Shown piece after piece: positions 19,338 to 29,380 of a DNA stretch of 64,000 nt. Origin of the DNA: Nitrosomonas sp. Lineage in GTDB: Bacteria > Pseudomonadota > Gammaproteobacteria > Burkholderiales > Nitrosomonadaceae. The notes under the pieces were generated by a model. That model had not been told where the DNA came from. It saw nothing but the letters and a program-made list of their open reading frames with translations, and ran no database searches. Position 1 is the first letter of the stretch. Each line of letters opens with the position of its first letter. The DNA lies in the NCBI GenBank assembly GCA_016721865.1, contig JADKHF010000042.1:174673-238672 (forward strand), given 5' to 3'. A program made the translations under genes and the position numbers.

Positions 19338-21278
19338 ATGCAAAATCTATATTTACTGGTTCCATTGGCACCGCTAATAGGAGCAATCATAGCTGGATTG
19401 TTTGGACGTTTTATCGGTCCAGTGTGGAGTCATCGCACAACGATTTTACTTGTTTTTGTTTCCTTGTTGGCTTCTATAGCTATTTTACTGGATGTCTTGG
19501 AAGGTAATATTTATAACGGCAGTGTCTACACATGGCTGGTGACAGGTGAAACTCGATTCGAGATTGGATTTTTGATCGATCAATTGTCTGCAACCATGAT
19601 GGTTGTTGTCAGTTTGGTTTCATTGATGGTACATATTTATACCATTGGCTATATGCATGACGACCCAGGCTATCAACGCTTCTTCAGTTATATTTCGTTA
19701 TTCACCTTCTCAATGATGATGCTGGTGATGTCAAATAATTTCTTGCAATTATTTTTTGGTTGGGAAGCGGTCGGACTTGTATCCTACTTACTTATTGGCT
19801 TCTGGTATACCCGCCCAACGGCCATCTATGCCAATATGAAGGCATTTTTAGTTAATCGTGTCGGTGATTTTGGCTTTCTACTTGGTATTGCGATGGTGTT
19901 AATATATTTTGGGACGCTGGATTATGCAGCTGTTTTTGCCCAAGCACCAGGGATAGTCGATGAGAAGATTGAATTAATACCTGAGTATGCCTTGGTTGGT
20001 AATAACACTTATTTGTATTTTGTTGTTTATTGGTGCGATGGGTAAATCAGCACAGTTTCCATTACATGTATGGTTACCTGATTCGATGGAAGGTCCTACA
20101 CCAATTTCTGCGTTGATTCATGCGGCGACTATGGTGACGGCAGGGATTTTTATGGTGGCACGGATGTCTCCGCTATTTGAATTATCGGATACAGCATTAT
20201 CTGTCATATTAATAATAGGTGGAATTACCACATTATTTATGGCACTTGTTGCAGTAGTACAAAACGATATTAAACGAGTTGTTGCGTATTCCACTTTATC
20301 GCAACTTGGCTATATGACTGTCGCATTAGGTGCATCCGCATATTCTGCTGCAATTTTCCATTTAATGACCCATGCTTTCTTTAAAGCTGTATTATTTTTA
20401 GGCGCAGGTTCTGTCATTATTGCTATGCACCATGAACAAAATATGCAAAAATGGGGGGACTTAAAGGTTATATGCCAATTACCTATTGGACGATGTTTAT
20501 TGCTGCTCTAGCCAGCGCTGGTGTGCCTGGTTTCTCTGGTTTCTTTTCTAAAGATGCGATCATTGAGGCTGTGTACTTTGCCAATATTCCTGGAGTTGGT
20601 TTTGCTTATTTCTGTGTGTTGGTAACGGTTTTTATTACTGCCCTATATACATTCCGGCTTATATTTATGACTTTTCATGGACCAGCACGAATGGATGCAC
20701 ATACCAAAGAACATTTGCATGAATCACCTTGGGTAGTAACTTTGCCGCTAGTGATTCTAGCTATACCAACGATTGCTGCGGGATGGTTTATTGGCCCAAT
20801 AGTTTTTGGTGATTATTTTAATAATGTAATTTATGTATTGCCGCAACATGATGCTCTCGAGAAATTAGGCGCGGAATTTATAGGTATCGGAGGGATGATG
20901 TTGCATGCGCTGTCGACAGCACCATTCTGGCTATCTGTGGCTGGTATTTTTACCGCTTGGTATTTATATAGTGCGAGAAGTGATATCCCGGGGAAAATTA
21001 AGGCCCGGTGTGGTCCTTTGTATAACTTACTGGTTCACAAATATTATATTGATGAATTTTATTCATGGCTATTTGCTGGCGGAACACGTGCTTTAGGCAC
21101 CATGTTGTGGAAATATGGTGATATAAAAGTGATTGATGGATTCTTTGTTAACGGCGCTGCTCGTGTTGTGGCTTTGACGTCTACCGTTGTACGACGTTAC
21201 CAAACAGGCTATATCTATCATTATGCGTTTACTATGATTGTTGGCGTATTTGTTATCTTGACGTTATGGCTTTACTAG
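19338..21278 (+). CDS. nuoL: NADH-quinone oxidoreductase subunit L (two apparent frameshifts)
   Basis: Largest antiporter-like subunit at the distal end of the membrane arm. Conserved segments include FFGWEAVGLVSYLLIGFW, MGKSAQFPLHVWLPDSMEGP and LIHAATMVTAGIFM, the long lateral helix near the C-terminus, and KAVLFLGAGSVI. The frame slips by +1 near 19995-20001 (one G too many) and back by -1 near 20446-20450 (one A too few before ATG-GGG-GGA). Corrected length is 646 aa. Both slips fall beside homopolymers in otherwise well-conserved sequence. Confidence 0.94.
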
Positions 21279-21372
21279 ATTTCATGATGAAACTGTAAAC
21301 AGGGTGCTGGATAGATACTGATGAATAAAACACTTAAAGATAATAAGTACTAACAAATAAAACGGAATAAGC

Positions 21373-22857
21373 ATGTCGTTTGAATTCCCACTATTGAGCT
21401 TAATTATTTGGCTGCCTATTGTTTTTGGCATTGCCGTTTTTGCAACTGGAAATGATCGCAATGCACAGCTGGCTCGCTGGATCTCACTCGTTGGATCAAT
21501 CCTGGGATTGTTGGTAGCGATTCCTCTTTATACCAACTTTGATTCTACAACTGGTGCAATGCAGTTTATTAAGAATCATGTCTGGTTTGAGCGTTTTAAT
21601 GTTAATTATCATCTGGGTGTAGATGGTATATCGATGCCGCTTATTTTGTTGAATTGCTTTATTACCCCATTGGTTATTGTGGCAGGGTGGGAAGTGATTA
21701 AAGAACGCGTATCACAATACATGGGTGCATTCTTAATCATGTCTGGCATTGTCAATGGTGTTTTTGCTTCATTGGACGCCATTTTATTTTATGTATTCTG
21801 GGAAGCATCACTGATACCAATGTTCTTGATTATAGGGATATGGGGTGGTCCAAACCGTGTTTATGCTGCCATTAAGTTTTTTCTTTACACGCTACTTGGT
21901 TCGTTACTGATGTTGATAGCATTTATTTATCTATATCTGACTTCTGGAGGGAGTTTCTTGATAGAGGATTATCATAAACTGTCAATTCCTTTGACTCCGC
22001 AGATTTTGATATTTGTTGCATTCCTGCTTGCATTTGCGGTCAAGGTACCGATGTGGCCTGTGCATACTTGGTTGCCCGATGCGCATGTAGAAGCTCCAAC
22101 GGGGGGGTCAGTCGTTCTGGCAGCAATCCTGCTTAAACTGGGCGGTTATGGATTTTTACGTTTCTCACTGCCAATTGCGCCTGATGCCAGTCATTATCTA
22201 GCCACTATGATGATTGTGTTGTCGTTAATAGCAGTGGTCTATATTGGACTGATTGCACTCATGCAGGCTGATATGAAAAAGCTGATTGCTTACTCGTCGG
22301 TCGCGCATATGGGATTTGTGACATTAGGTTTTTTCTTGCTAAATGCCTATGGAATTGAAGGGGCGATGGTACAGATGATTTCGCACGGATTTATTTCCGG
22401 CGCCATGTTCCTGTGTGTAGGTGTGCTTTATGATCGATTGCATTCTCGTCAGATTGCTGATTATGGGGGTGTTGTGAATAAAATGCCTGTGTTTGCTGCT
22501 TTCTTTATGTTATTTGCAATGGCAAATGCTGGTCTTCCAGGTACAAGCGGCTTCGTAGGTGAATTTATGGTCATCATGAGCGCCATGAAAGTTAATTTTT
22601 GGTATGCATTCCTGGCCGCTACTACACTAATATTTGGTGCAGCTTATACCTTATGGATGTACAAGCGGGTCATATTTGGTAGCGTGGCAAGCCCTGCAGT
22701 TGAAGGATTGAAAGACATTTCACGGCGCGAGTTTGTATTATTAACAATTTTGGCAATTTCGGTTTTATGGATTGGTGTTTATCCTTATCCATTAACTGAG
22801 GTAATGCATACAACAGTTGATCAACTGCTGACACATGTCAGTAACAGTAAGTTGTGA
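21373..22857 (+). CDS. nuoM: NADH-quinone oxidoreductase subunit M
   Basis: Antiporter-like membrane subunit. The 494-aa protein is uninterrupted, with about 14 helices. The conserved motifs FYVFWEASLIPMFLIIGIWGG, KVPMWPVHTWLPDAHVEAP, LIAYSSVAHMGFV and the GLPGTSGFVGEF loop are present. It starts 94 bp after nuoL, and no other gene fits between them. Confidence 0.96.
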   Translation: MSFEFPLLSLIIWLPIVFGIAVFATGNDRNAQLARWISLVGSILGLLVAIPLYTNFDSTTGAMQFIKNHVWFERFNVNYHLGVDGISMPLILLNCFITPLVIVAGWEVIKERVSQYMGAFLIMSGIVNGVFASLDAILFYVFWEASLIPMFLIIGIWGGPNRVYAAIKFFLYTLLGSLLMLIAFIYLYLTSGGSFLIEDYHKLSIPLTPQILIFVAFLLAFAVKVPMWPVHTWLPDAHVEAPTGGSVVLAAILLKLGGYGFLRFSLPIAPDASHYLATMMIVLSLIAVVYIGLIALMQADMKKLIAYSSVAHMGFVTLGFFLLNAYGIEGAMVQMISHGFISGAMFLCVGVLYDRLHSRQIADYGGVVNKMPVFAAFFMLFAMANAGLPGTSGFVGEFMVIMSAMKVNFWYAFLAATTLIFGAAYTLWMYKRVIFGSVASPAVEGLKDISRREFVLLTILAISVLWIGVYPYPLTEVMHTTVDQLLTHVSNSKL

Positions 22858-22908
22858 AGATAGTGATTCTGGAATAGTGATAGTTCCTGATAAAAGGATT
22901 AAGAATTA

Positions 22909-24354
22909 ATGAATTTTATACCACCTGATTTTACGCCAGCCTCTTCTGAGATATTTATGCTCATCATGGTGTGCGTGGTAATGCTGGCAGATCTCACTGC
23001 AGGCGACAATAGGCGTTATGTTGCATATCTGCTAACACAGATTACGTTATTAGGTTGCGCGTTGCTTACTTTTATATCATTTTCAACAGAGGTTACACAC
23101 ACTTTTAATGGTCTGTATGTTGATGATACGATGGCGGATATACTAAAATTGATGGTGTATGCCACTGTATCAGCAGTACTTGTATATTCTCATACTTATA
23201 TCAGTGATCGTGGCATGCTTAAAGGGGAGTTTTTCAGCTTAATACTTTTTGCAACAATGGGGATGATGGTAATGATTTCCGCCAGTCATTTCCTGACGCT
23301 TTATATTGGTTTGGAACTGCTTTCACTGTCTCTTTATGCATTGGTAGCATTACGGCGCGATTCATTGGTGGCAACTGAAGCAGCCATGAAGTTCTTTGTG
23401 TTGGGCGCATTGGCATCTGGTTTTTTACTTTATGGTATGTCTATGGTTTACGGAGCGACCGGGACACTACATGTTTCTCAGCTTGCTCAGATCATTCAAA
23501 GTGAAGCAAGCAGTAAAGAAGTTTTAGTTGTAGGTCTTGTGTTTATTGTGGCTGGAATCAGCTTCAAGCTAAGCGCCGCGCCTTTTCACATGTGGGCTCC
23601 CGATGTTTATCAAGGCGCACCGACAGCGGTTACTTTGTTTATTGGCTCTGCACCAAAATTAGCAGCTTTTGGTTTTGTAATGCGATTATTGGTTGAAGGA
23701 ATGGGAGAAATGGCCGCTGATTGGCAAGGCATGCTAGTGATCCTGGCTGTTATGTCGATGGCGGTAGGTAATATTGTTGCCATTGCACAAACAAATATCA
23801 AGCGCATGTTAGCCTACTCAACCATTTCGCATATGGGATTTCTGTTGCTTGGATTCATAAGTGCGGATTCGAACGGTTATAGCTCTGCTTTATTTTATGT
23901 CATTGCTTATGTTCTGATGACACTAGGTACTTTCGCGATGGTTATGCTGCTATGCCGCAACGGATTTGAAGCCGAAAACATCAATGACTTTAAAGGACTC
24001 AGCAAAAGAAATTCTTGGTACGCATTTATTGCTTTGTTGTTAATGCTATCACTCGCTGGTATTCCACCGATGGTTGGATTTTATGCGAAATTTTCTGTAT
24101 TACAGGCAGTCGTCAATGCTGGTTATGTTTGGTTAGCGGTTGTCGCAGTATTGTTTTCGTTAATTGGTGCTTTCTACTATCTGCGTATTATCAAGTTGAT
24201 GTACTTTGATGAGCCTGAAACCAATGAACCCATTTTGCTCAATAGTGATGTAAAGATTCTTCTCAGTGCAAATGGTTTTGCAGTATTGGCATTCGGTATA
24301 TTTCCTCAGACATTGATGGGGCTAAGTCTTTATGCCATTCAAAGCTCAATGTAA
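22909..24354 (+). CDS. nuoN: NADH-quinone oxidoreductase subunit N
   Basis: Third antiporter-like subunit and last gene of the nuo operon. The 481-aa protein is intact. Typical segments are YIGLELLSLSLYALVALRR, KLSAAPFHMWAPDVYQGAP, RMLAYSTISHMGFLLLGF and LAGIPPMVGFYAKF. An AAAGGATTAAG site precedes the ATG. No strong terminator is visible in the 247 bp that follow. Confidence 0.96.
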   Translation: MNFIPPDFTPASSEIFMLIMVCVVMLADLTAGDNRRYVAYLLTQITLLGCALLTFISFSTEVTHTFNGLYVDDTMADILKLMVYATVSAVLVYSHTYISDRGMLKGEFFSLILFATMGMMVMISASHFLTLYIGLELLSLSLYALVALRRDSLVATEAAMKFFVLGALASGFLLYGMSMVYGATGTLHVSQLAQIIQSEASSKEVLVVGLVFIVAGISFKLSAAPFHMWAPDVYQGAPTAVTLFIGSAPKLAAFGFVMRLLVEGMGEMAADWQGMLVILAVMSMAVGNIVAIAQTNIKRMLAYSTISHMGFLLLGFISADSNGYSSALFYVIAYVLMTLGTFAMVMLLCRNGFEAENINDFKGLSKRNSWYAFIALLLMLSLAGIPPMVGFYAKFSVLQAVVNAGYVWLAVVAVLFSLIGAFYYLRIIKLMYFDEPETNEPILLNSDVKILLSANGFAVLAFGIFPQTLMGLSLYAIQSSM

Positions 24355-24546
24355 GGGAAAATGGGTAGTGACAAGGATATTCGTTCAAGAATTACCTTTG
24401 TGATAGCATTTGCAAGAACCCTCGAAGCATTAATTTTTGCCAGGTAGTACAATCCAATCCTTTTGAAGGTTTTCTGCGATTCTCTCATATTATTTTTTCC
24501 TGAAGCGTTGCGATTGTTGAGAATAAATTATTCGCAAATGAATCAA

Positions 24547-24574
24547 CTTGAATTTTCTAGTGTGATCTCCATAT
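24547..24574 (+). promoter_or_regulatory. Probable heat-shock (RpoH, sigma-32) promoter of htpG
   Basis: CTTGAA at 24547-24552, a 14-bp spacer and CTCCATAT at 24567-24574 closely match the sigma-32 consensus CTTGAA-N13-15-CCCCATNT. The site lies about 20 bp before the AGGAGG ribosome-binding site of htpG, a classic heat-shock gene. The match is by eye only. Confidence 0.6.
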
Positions 24575-24601
24575 AGAAGCAAAATATTTAAGGAGGAAAA
24601 C

Positions 24602-26517
24602 GTGCAAGCTGAAACAACCAAAGAACAATTAAGTTTTCAAGCGGAAGCTAAGCAGCTGTTAAAGCTGATGATTCATTCATTGTACAGCAATAAGGAAATC
24701 TTTTTGCGTGAACTGATTTCGAATGCTTCTGATGCCGCCGATAAATTACGTTTTGAAGCCCTTACAGATGCTGCGCTTTATGAATCGGATTCAGATCTCA
24801 ATATTCGTGTGAGTTACGATGTTGAAGAACAAACCATCACCATTTCTGATAATGGTATTGGTATGTCGCGGCAAGAAGTAATCGATCATATCGGAACTAT
24901 TGCCAAATCTGGCACACGTGAGTTCTTTAATTCGTTATCCGGCGATCAGGTAAAGGATGCCCATTTAATTGGTCAATTTGGTGTAGGTTTTTATTCCGCG
25001 TTTATTATTGCAGATAAAGTAACTTTGCTTACTCGACGAGCTGGATTAACCGCTGAGCATGGAGTCCGATGGGAATCTAATGGTGAAGGTGATTACACAT
25101 TGGAAACTGTTGTGAAACCGACACGCGGTACCGAAATAATTCTGCACTTGCGTAAAGATGAAAATGAGTTTCTTAATGGAATGCGCATTCGGACTATTAT
25201 TCGCAAATATTCAGACCACATTACCTTGCCCATCCTGATGAAGAAGGAAGAGTGGTCTCAGGAAGAGAAGAAAAACGAGATTACTGATGAAGATGAAACA
25301 ATTAATCAGGCAAATGCATTATGGGCGCGTCCAAAAAATGAAATAACTGCTGAACAATACGATGAATTTTATAAACATGTTGCACATGATTTTGAGCCAC
25401 CGCTTGCCTATTTGCATGCGCGAGTAGAAGGTAAGCAGGAATATACGCAGTTACTCTATATCCCTGCGCGAGCACCTTTTGACTTATTCGATCGGGAACA
25501 TCGCCGTGGTATTAAGTTATATGTGCAGCGCGTATTTATCATGGATGATGCTGAGAAATTGTTGCCTAATTACCTGCGCTTCGTGCGTGGTGTGATTGAT
25601 TCGAATAATTTGCCTCTGAATGTTTCGCGCGAAATATTGCAAGAATCCAAAGATATCGAATCAATCAGAGCGGGTATAGTCAAGAAAGTGCTGGGATTGA
25701 TAGAAGAATTATCCAAGAATGAAGATGACGATGGGAAAGAGAGGTTTAGAACTTTTTATCGGGAATTTGGACAAGTTCTAAAGGAGGGCGTGGGAGAGGA
25801 TTATGCAAATCGTGAACGGATTGCAAAACTGTTACGTTTTGTCACGACCCAGAGTGATACCGAGGAACCAACCGTTTCACTGGAAACCTATTTGCAACGC
25901 ATGAAAGAGGGGCAGGAAAAGATTTATTATGTCACGGCTGACAGCCTGAAAGCGGCCAAGAATAGCCCCCACCTGGAAGTTTTCGTAAGAAAGGCATCGA
26001 AGTGCTACTGTTATCCGATCGTATTGACGAGTGGCTGGTAACCAATTTGACTGAGTTTGAGGGAAAATCGCTTCAATCCGTCGCTAAAGGCGGTTTGGAT
26101 CTGGGAAGTCTTGAAGACGAAACTGAAAAAGAAGAGCGTGAGAAAGAAAGCAGCGCCTTTCAAGAATTAACAGAAAAAATGAAAGAAGCGCTCCGTGAAC
26201 AGGTAAAAGATGTACGTGTTACTTTTCGCTTGACTGAATCTCCGGCGTGTCTTGTTGCGGACACTTATGATATGGGGGGTAATTTGGAAAGATTGCTGAA
26301 ATCTGCAGGACAGAAGGTACAGCACGCTAAGCCAATACTTGAAATTAATCCACATCATCCAATGGTGCAAAGGCTAAAAACAGAAGTGGAAAATTTTGAA
26401 GACTGGAGTCATATTTTGTTTGATCAAGCTTTACTGGCTGAAGGCGGACAACTTGAAGATCCAGCAGCATTTGTAAAAAGACTCAATGAGTTATTATTGT
26501 TGAAATCTCTAAGTTAG
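24602..26517 (+). CDS. htpG: Hsp90-family chaperone HtpG (one apparent frameshift)
   Basis: Cytosolic ATP-dependent chaperone. The GHKL ATPase domain fills the N-terminus: the ATP-site motifs RELISNASDAADKLR and ISDNGIGM are visible, as is GQFGVGFYSAF. The middle domain has the Arg-containing VSREILQES. An AGGAGG site precedes the GTG start. One T is missing from the run at 25980-25983; with it, EVFRKKGIEVLLLSDRIDEW is restored and the C-terminal dimerisation domain follows. Corrected length is 638 aa. A sigma-32-like promoter lies just upstream and a hairpin follows, so it appears to be a single-gene unit. Confidence 0.95.
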
Positions 26518-26538
26518 AGAACGCTTTTTGGATTAAGT

Positions 26539-26574
26539 AATCTTCCGGTGGAAATTTCATGAAACCGGAAGATT
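26539..26574 (+). terminator. Hairpin terminator after htpG
   Basis: AATCTTCCGGT and ACCGGAAGATT form a perfect 11-bp stem around a 14-nt loop, 21 bp after the htpG stop. The following GGTGTTTTAG holds a few T but no strong U tract. Confidence 0.65.
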
Positions 26575-26638
26575 GGTGTTTTAGCTTGAAACTTCTATTC
26601 ATCTCTAATGTCTACTTGTAACATTAGCGTGAAACGCT

Positions 26639-27175
26639 ATGTTATTTCTCTTAAAAATAATCAAGCAAGCTGTGGGCAAATCAACGAATAATCAGGTTGT
26701 TGATTCAATCAAAATATATCAGGCAAAATTGGTTACGCCATTCGCTGTTTTAGGAATTAGAACAGAAGAAGATTGGCTTACTGATATTGAGTATTTGCCG
26801 ATTGACACAAAACCTTTGGCTCCAGAAACTCTATTGGCAAGAGAAGTGTGTAAGCAATTACAAGCATACCTGACCGAACCAAATTTTATGTTTGATTTGT
26901 GTTTGCATATCAGCGGTACGACGCACCAGCAGCGTGTTTGGAAAGTCATTCAGGCCATACCGAGTGGTGAAACGAGCAGTTATGCACAAATAGCAGCGCA
27001 ACTGCATTCTGCACCTAGAGCGATAGGACGGGCATGTGGTGCCAATAGAATTCCGATCGTTATACCATGTCATCGGGTTATTTCCAAGAATGGCGGATTA
27101 GGAGGTTTTATGAATGCAAGTGATGGGAATCCTTTAGAGATCAAGCGTTGGCTACTGCACCATGAGAATGCCTGA
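26639..27175 (+). CDS. ogt: Methylated-DNA--protein-cysteine methyltransferase
   Basis: Suicide DNA-repair protein that moves an alkyl group from O6-alkylguanine to its own cysteine. The active site is IPCHRV near residue 145, preceded by the helix-turn-helix region SYAQIAAQLHSAPRAIGRACGANR. The 178-aa length fits the Ogt/MGMT family. The start is uncertain: ATG 26639 lacks a good ribosome-binding site. The end overlaps the start of xerD by 14 bp. Confidence 0.9.
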   Translation: MLFLLKIIKQAVGKSTNNQVVDSIKIYQAKLVTPFAVLGIRTEEDWLTDIEYLPIDTKPLAPETLLAREVCKQLQAYLTEPNFMFDLCLHISGTTHQQRVWKVIQAIPSGETSSYAQIAAQLHSAPRAIGRACGANRIPIVIPCHRVISKNGGLGGFMNASDGNPLEIKRWLLHHENA

Positions 27176-28074
27176 ACCAAATGCTGGTTTGCTGGATGAG
27201 TTTTTCGATGCTTTGTGGCTGGAAGATGGCTTATCGCGTAATACGCTGGATAGTTACCGTAACGATTTGCAGCTTTTCAGTGAATGGCTAAGAAAAAGAA
27301 ATCAATATGATAGTGTGCTAACCGATGCAACGCATTCTGACTTGCTCGATTTCTTGGCGTCCAGAGTTTCCGCTAAAATTAAGGCCAGCACAACAAGCCG
27401 AGAATTATCCAGTTTAAAGCGTTTCTACCGCTTTTTATTGCGCCAGGGAAAAATTACCACAGATCCCAGTCTTAATATTGAAACACCCAAGTTGCAGCGC
27501 AGTCTGCCCGATAGCCTTACAGAGACAGAAGTCGAGCTGTTGCTGAGCGCACCTGATCTTAAACACCCGCTTGGTTTGCGTGATCGTGCCATGCTCGAAG
27601 TGCTATATGCCAGTGGATTACGGGTATCGGAACTGATCAATCTGAGGTACTCGCAAGTCAGTATGGACATGGGGGTTCTACGGGTTATGGGAAAGGGCAG
27701 AAAGGAGCGCCTTGCGCCGCTCGGTGAGGAATCTCTTGAATGGCTAAGCCGTTATACCAAAGAAGCCCGACATTGTCTTCTGAATGGGTATTGTCACCGA
27801 TACCATATTTGTGACAACACGCGGGTCAGCCATGACACGTCAAGCTTTCTGGTATCTCATTAAACGCTATGCTCAATTAGTGGGTATTGATGTACCGCTA
27901 TCCCCGCACACCTTGCGCCATGCATTTGCCACCCATCTGTTGAATCACGGCGCTGATTTACGTGTGGTTCAGTTACTGTTGGGGCATGCGGATATCTCTA
28001 CCACGCAGATTTACACGCATATTGCACGTGAACGTCTCAAACAACTGCATACCAAACACCATCCGCGCGGATAA
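27162..28074 (+). CDS. xerD: Tyrosine recombinase XerD (one apparent frameshift)
   Basis: Site-specific recombinase that, with XerC, resolves chromosome dimers at dif. An N-terminal SAM-like core-binding domain is followed by the catalytic domain. The catalytic residues are all visible: Arg in ASGLRVSEL, Lys in GKGRKERL, His-x-x-Arg in HTLRHAFATH, His in LGHADIST and Tyr in QIYTH. One extra base near 27785-27790 breaks the frame between the Lys and the His-Arg motifs; corrected length is 303 aa. An integron-type or phage integrase is less likely given the close XerD-like motifs and the lack of mobile context. Confidence 0.92.
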
Positions 28075-28091
28075 TTCGGCACAATTTCCGG

Positions 28092-28565
28092 TTATTTTCT
28101 AGCCAACAGCGTATAAAGCGCCAAGCTTCCAAGGCCGAGAAAAGCAATCAATGACCAGTCCGGTATAGTTAACGATAAAAATTCCCAATCGACGTCAGAA
28201 CAATCTCCATTTGCTTCGAACATCCCTGGCCACCACCTGGCAAGTGGTAAAGAATTTAGAAAAGCTTCCTCTGGACTAATGCCACATTCAAATGATTCCG
28301 GGTAACGTATCAACCAGGCATGCCTCGCAGCGATGATCGTGCCTGTGAGTGAAAAAATGCTCAGGAAAAAACCATAGATGCGGCGTCCGATGTATTTAGG
28401 ATTGTGTAGGAACGCCAACAGCGCAATTAATCCCATAAACCAGTAGGCAAGGCGTTGTGCTACGCACAGCGGACAAGGTAGTAATCCTGCCAGGTGTTGC
28501 AGATATTGCGCATAGCCCAGAAGACTAATGCAGCTGAGCAGGATAAATAAAAATAATAATCTCAT
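28092..28565 (-). CDS. dsbB: Disulfide bond formation protein DsbB
   Basis: Inner-membrane protein that reoxidises DsbA and passes electrons to quinone. Four hydrophobic helices are visible. The first cysteine pair is CPLC in the first periplasmic loop; the second pair lies further on (FECGIS and GDCSDV). The 157-aa length is usual. It converges on xerD with only 17 bp between the stops. Confidence 0.92.
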   Translation of the reverse strand: MRLLFLFILLSCISLLGYAQYLQHLAGLLPCPLCVAQRLAYWFMGLIALLAFLHNPKYIGRRIYGFFLSIFSLTGTIIAARHAWLIRYPESFECGISPEEAFLNSLPLARWWPGMFEANGDCSDVDWEFLSLTIPDWSLIAFLGLGSLALYTLLARK

Positions 28566-28822
28566 TGGGCACGTTTCATTTTTGCAAACCCGGAATTTAG
28601 GATTTCTTGGATTTGGGGGTATGGACTAACCGAAATTAAAGCACGGCCGTGTTTCCAATTCTATGATTATCCCGCCCGAAAGACCAATATTTTCGATGAG
28701 GTTGTTCTATTCCAGGCAGCATGCTGATCGCGTATATCCCAGCGATCATATGCAATCATGACTAGAATATTATCATGATGGTATTGGATTGTTGTTGGTG
28801 CAGTTTCGATTACCAATCAGGA

Positions 28823-29167
28823 TTAAATATTGACAGGAGTTCTGTCCTGGAGATTTTCTGAGAATTCCTGATATGCCCCAAGTATGCTGCGGATTCTTTG
28901 AAATTCGTTGCGGATAGTAGCGGGCGATCGTTTTAAGTAAACAGCAAGAGTTTTAGAATCTGTTGTTTCCAGAACCAGACTGGCTTCCAATAGCCGGTGC
29001 AGGGTCGGGGGAAGTACTTTGTTGCTGTCGATTGATTCAATAAGGCATGCGGCGTGCATCTTTGCCCGTCTTAATTGACCGATACTTTGGAATGGGCGAT
29101 TATCTTTCTGAGTATTCAGGTGATTATGAGTGATACCAAGTTTGGTTTGGATTCCGGATTGTTTCAT
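28823..29167 (-). CDS. Small protein with a possible C-terminal helix-turn-helix
   Basis: I do not recognise a named family. The 114-aa product has no signal peptide or membrane helix. The segment DSKTLAVYLKRSPATIRNEFQRI near residues 70-92 resembles a helix-turn-helix of the LuxR or sigma-region-4 type, so a small DNA-binding regulator is possible. It stands alone with gaps of about 260 bp (28566-28822) and 213 bp (29168-29380) on either side, in which I see no other gene. A GGAGTG site lies just before the ATG. Confidence 0.55.
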   Translation of the reverse strand: MKQSGIQTKLGITHNHLNTQKDNRPFQSIGQLRRAKMHAACLIESIDSNKVLPPTLHRLLEASLVLETTDSKTLAVYLKRSPATIRNEFQRIRSILGAYQEFSENLQDRTPVNI

Positions 29168-29380
29168 TTAAATTCACTCCTCGTACATAATGGTAGCTCT
29201 AGAGTAACAAGGGTATATGACAAGAATATAACAGCTTCATATAAACTTACTCACTGATGTTCTACATTCTGAGTTAAGGTGGCTCAAAGCGTCAATGCGG
29301 CATATAGCCGCAGCTGCTGTCATACGATGAGTTTATTCCGGAAAAAGTTTTGCTGCTTTAAATTACTGATATATTGTTCC

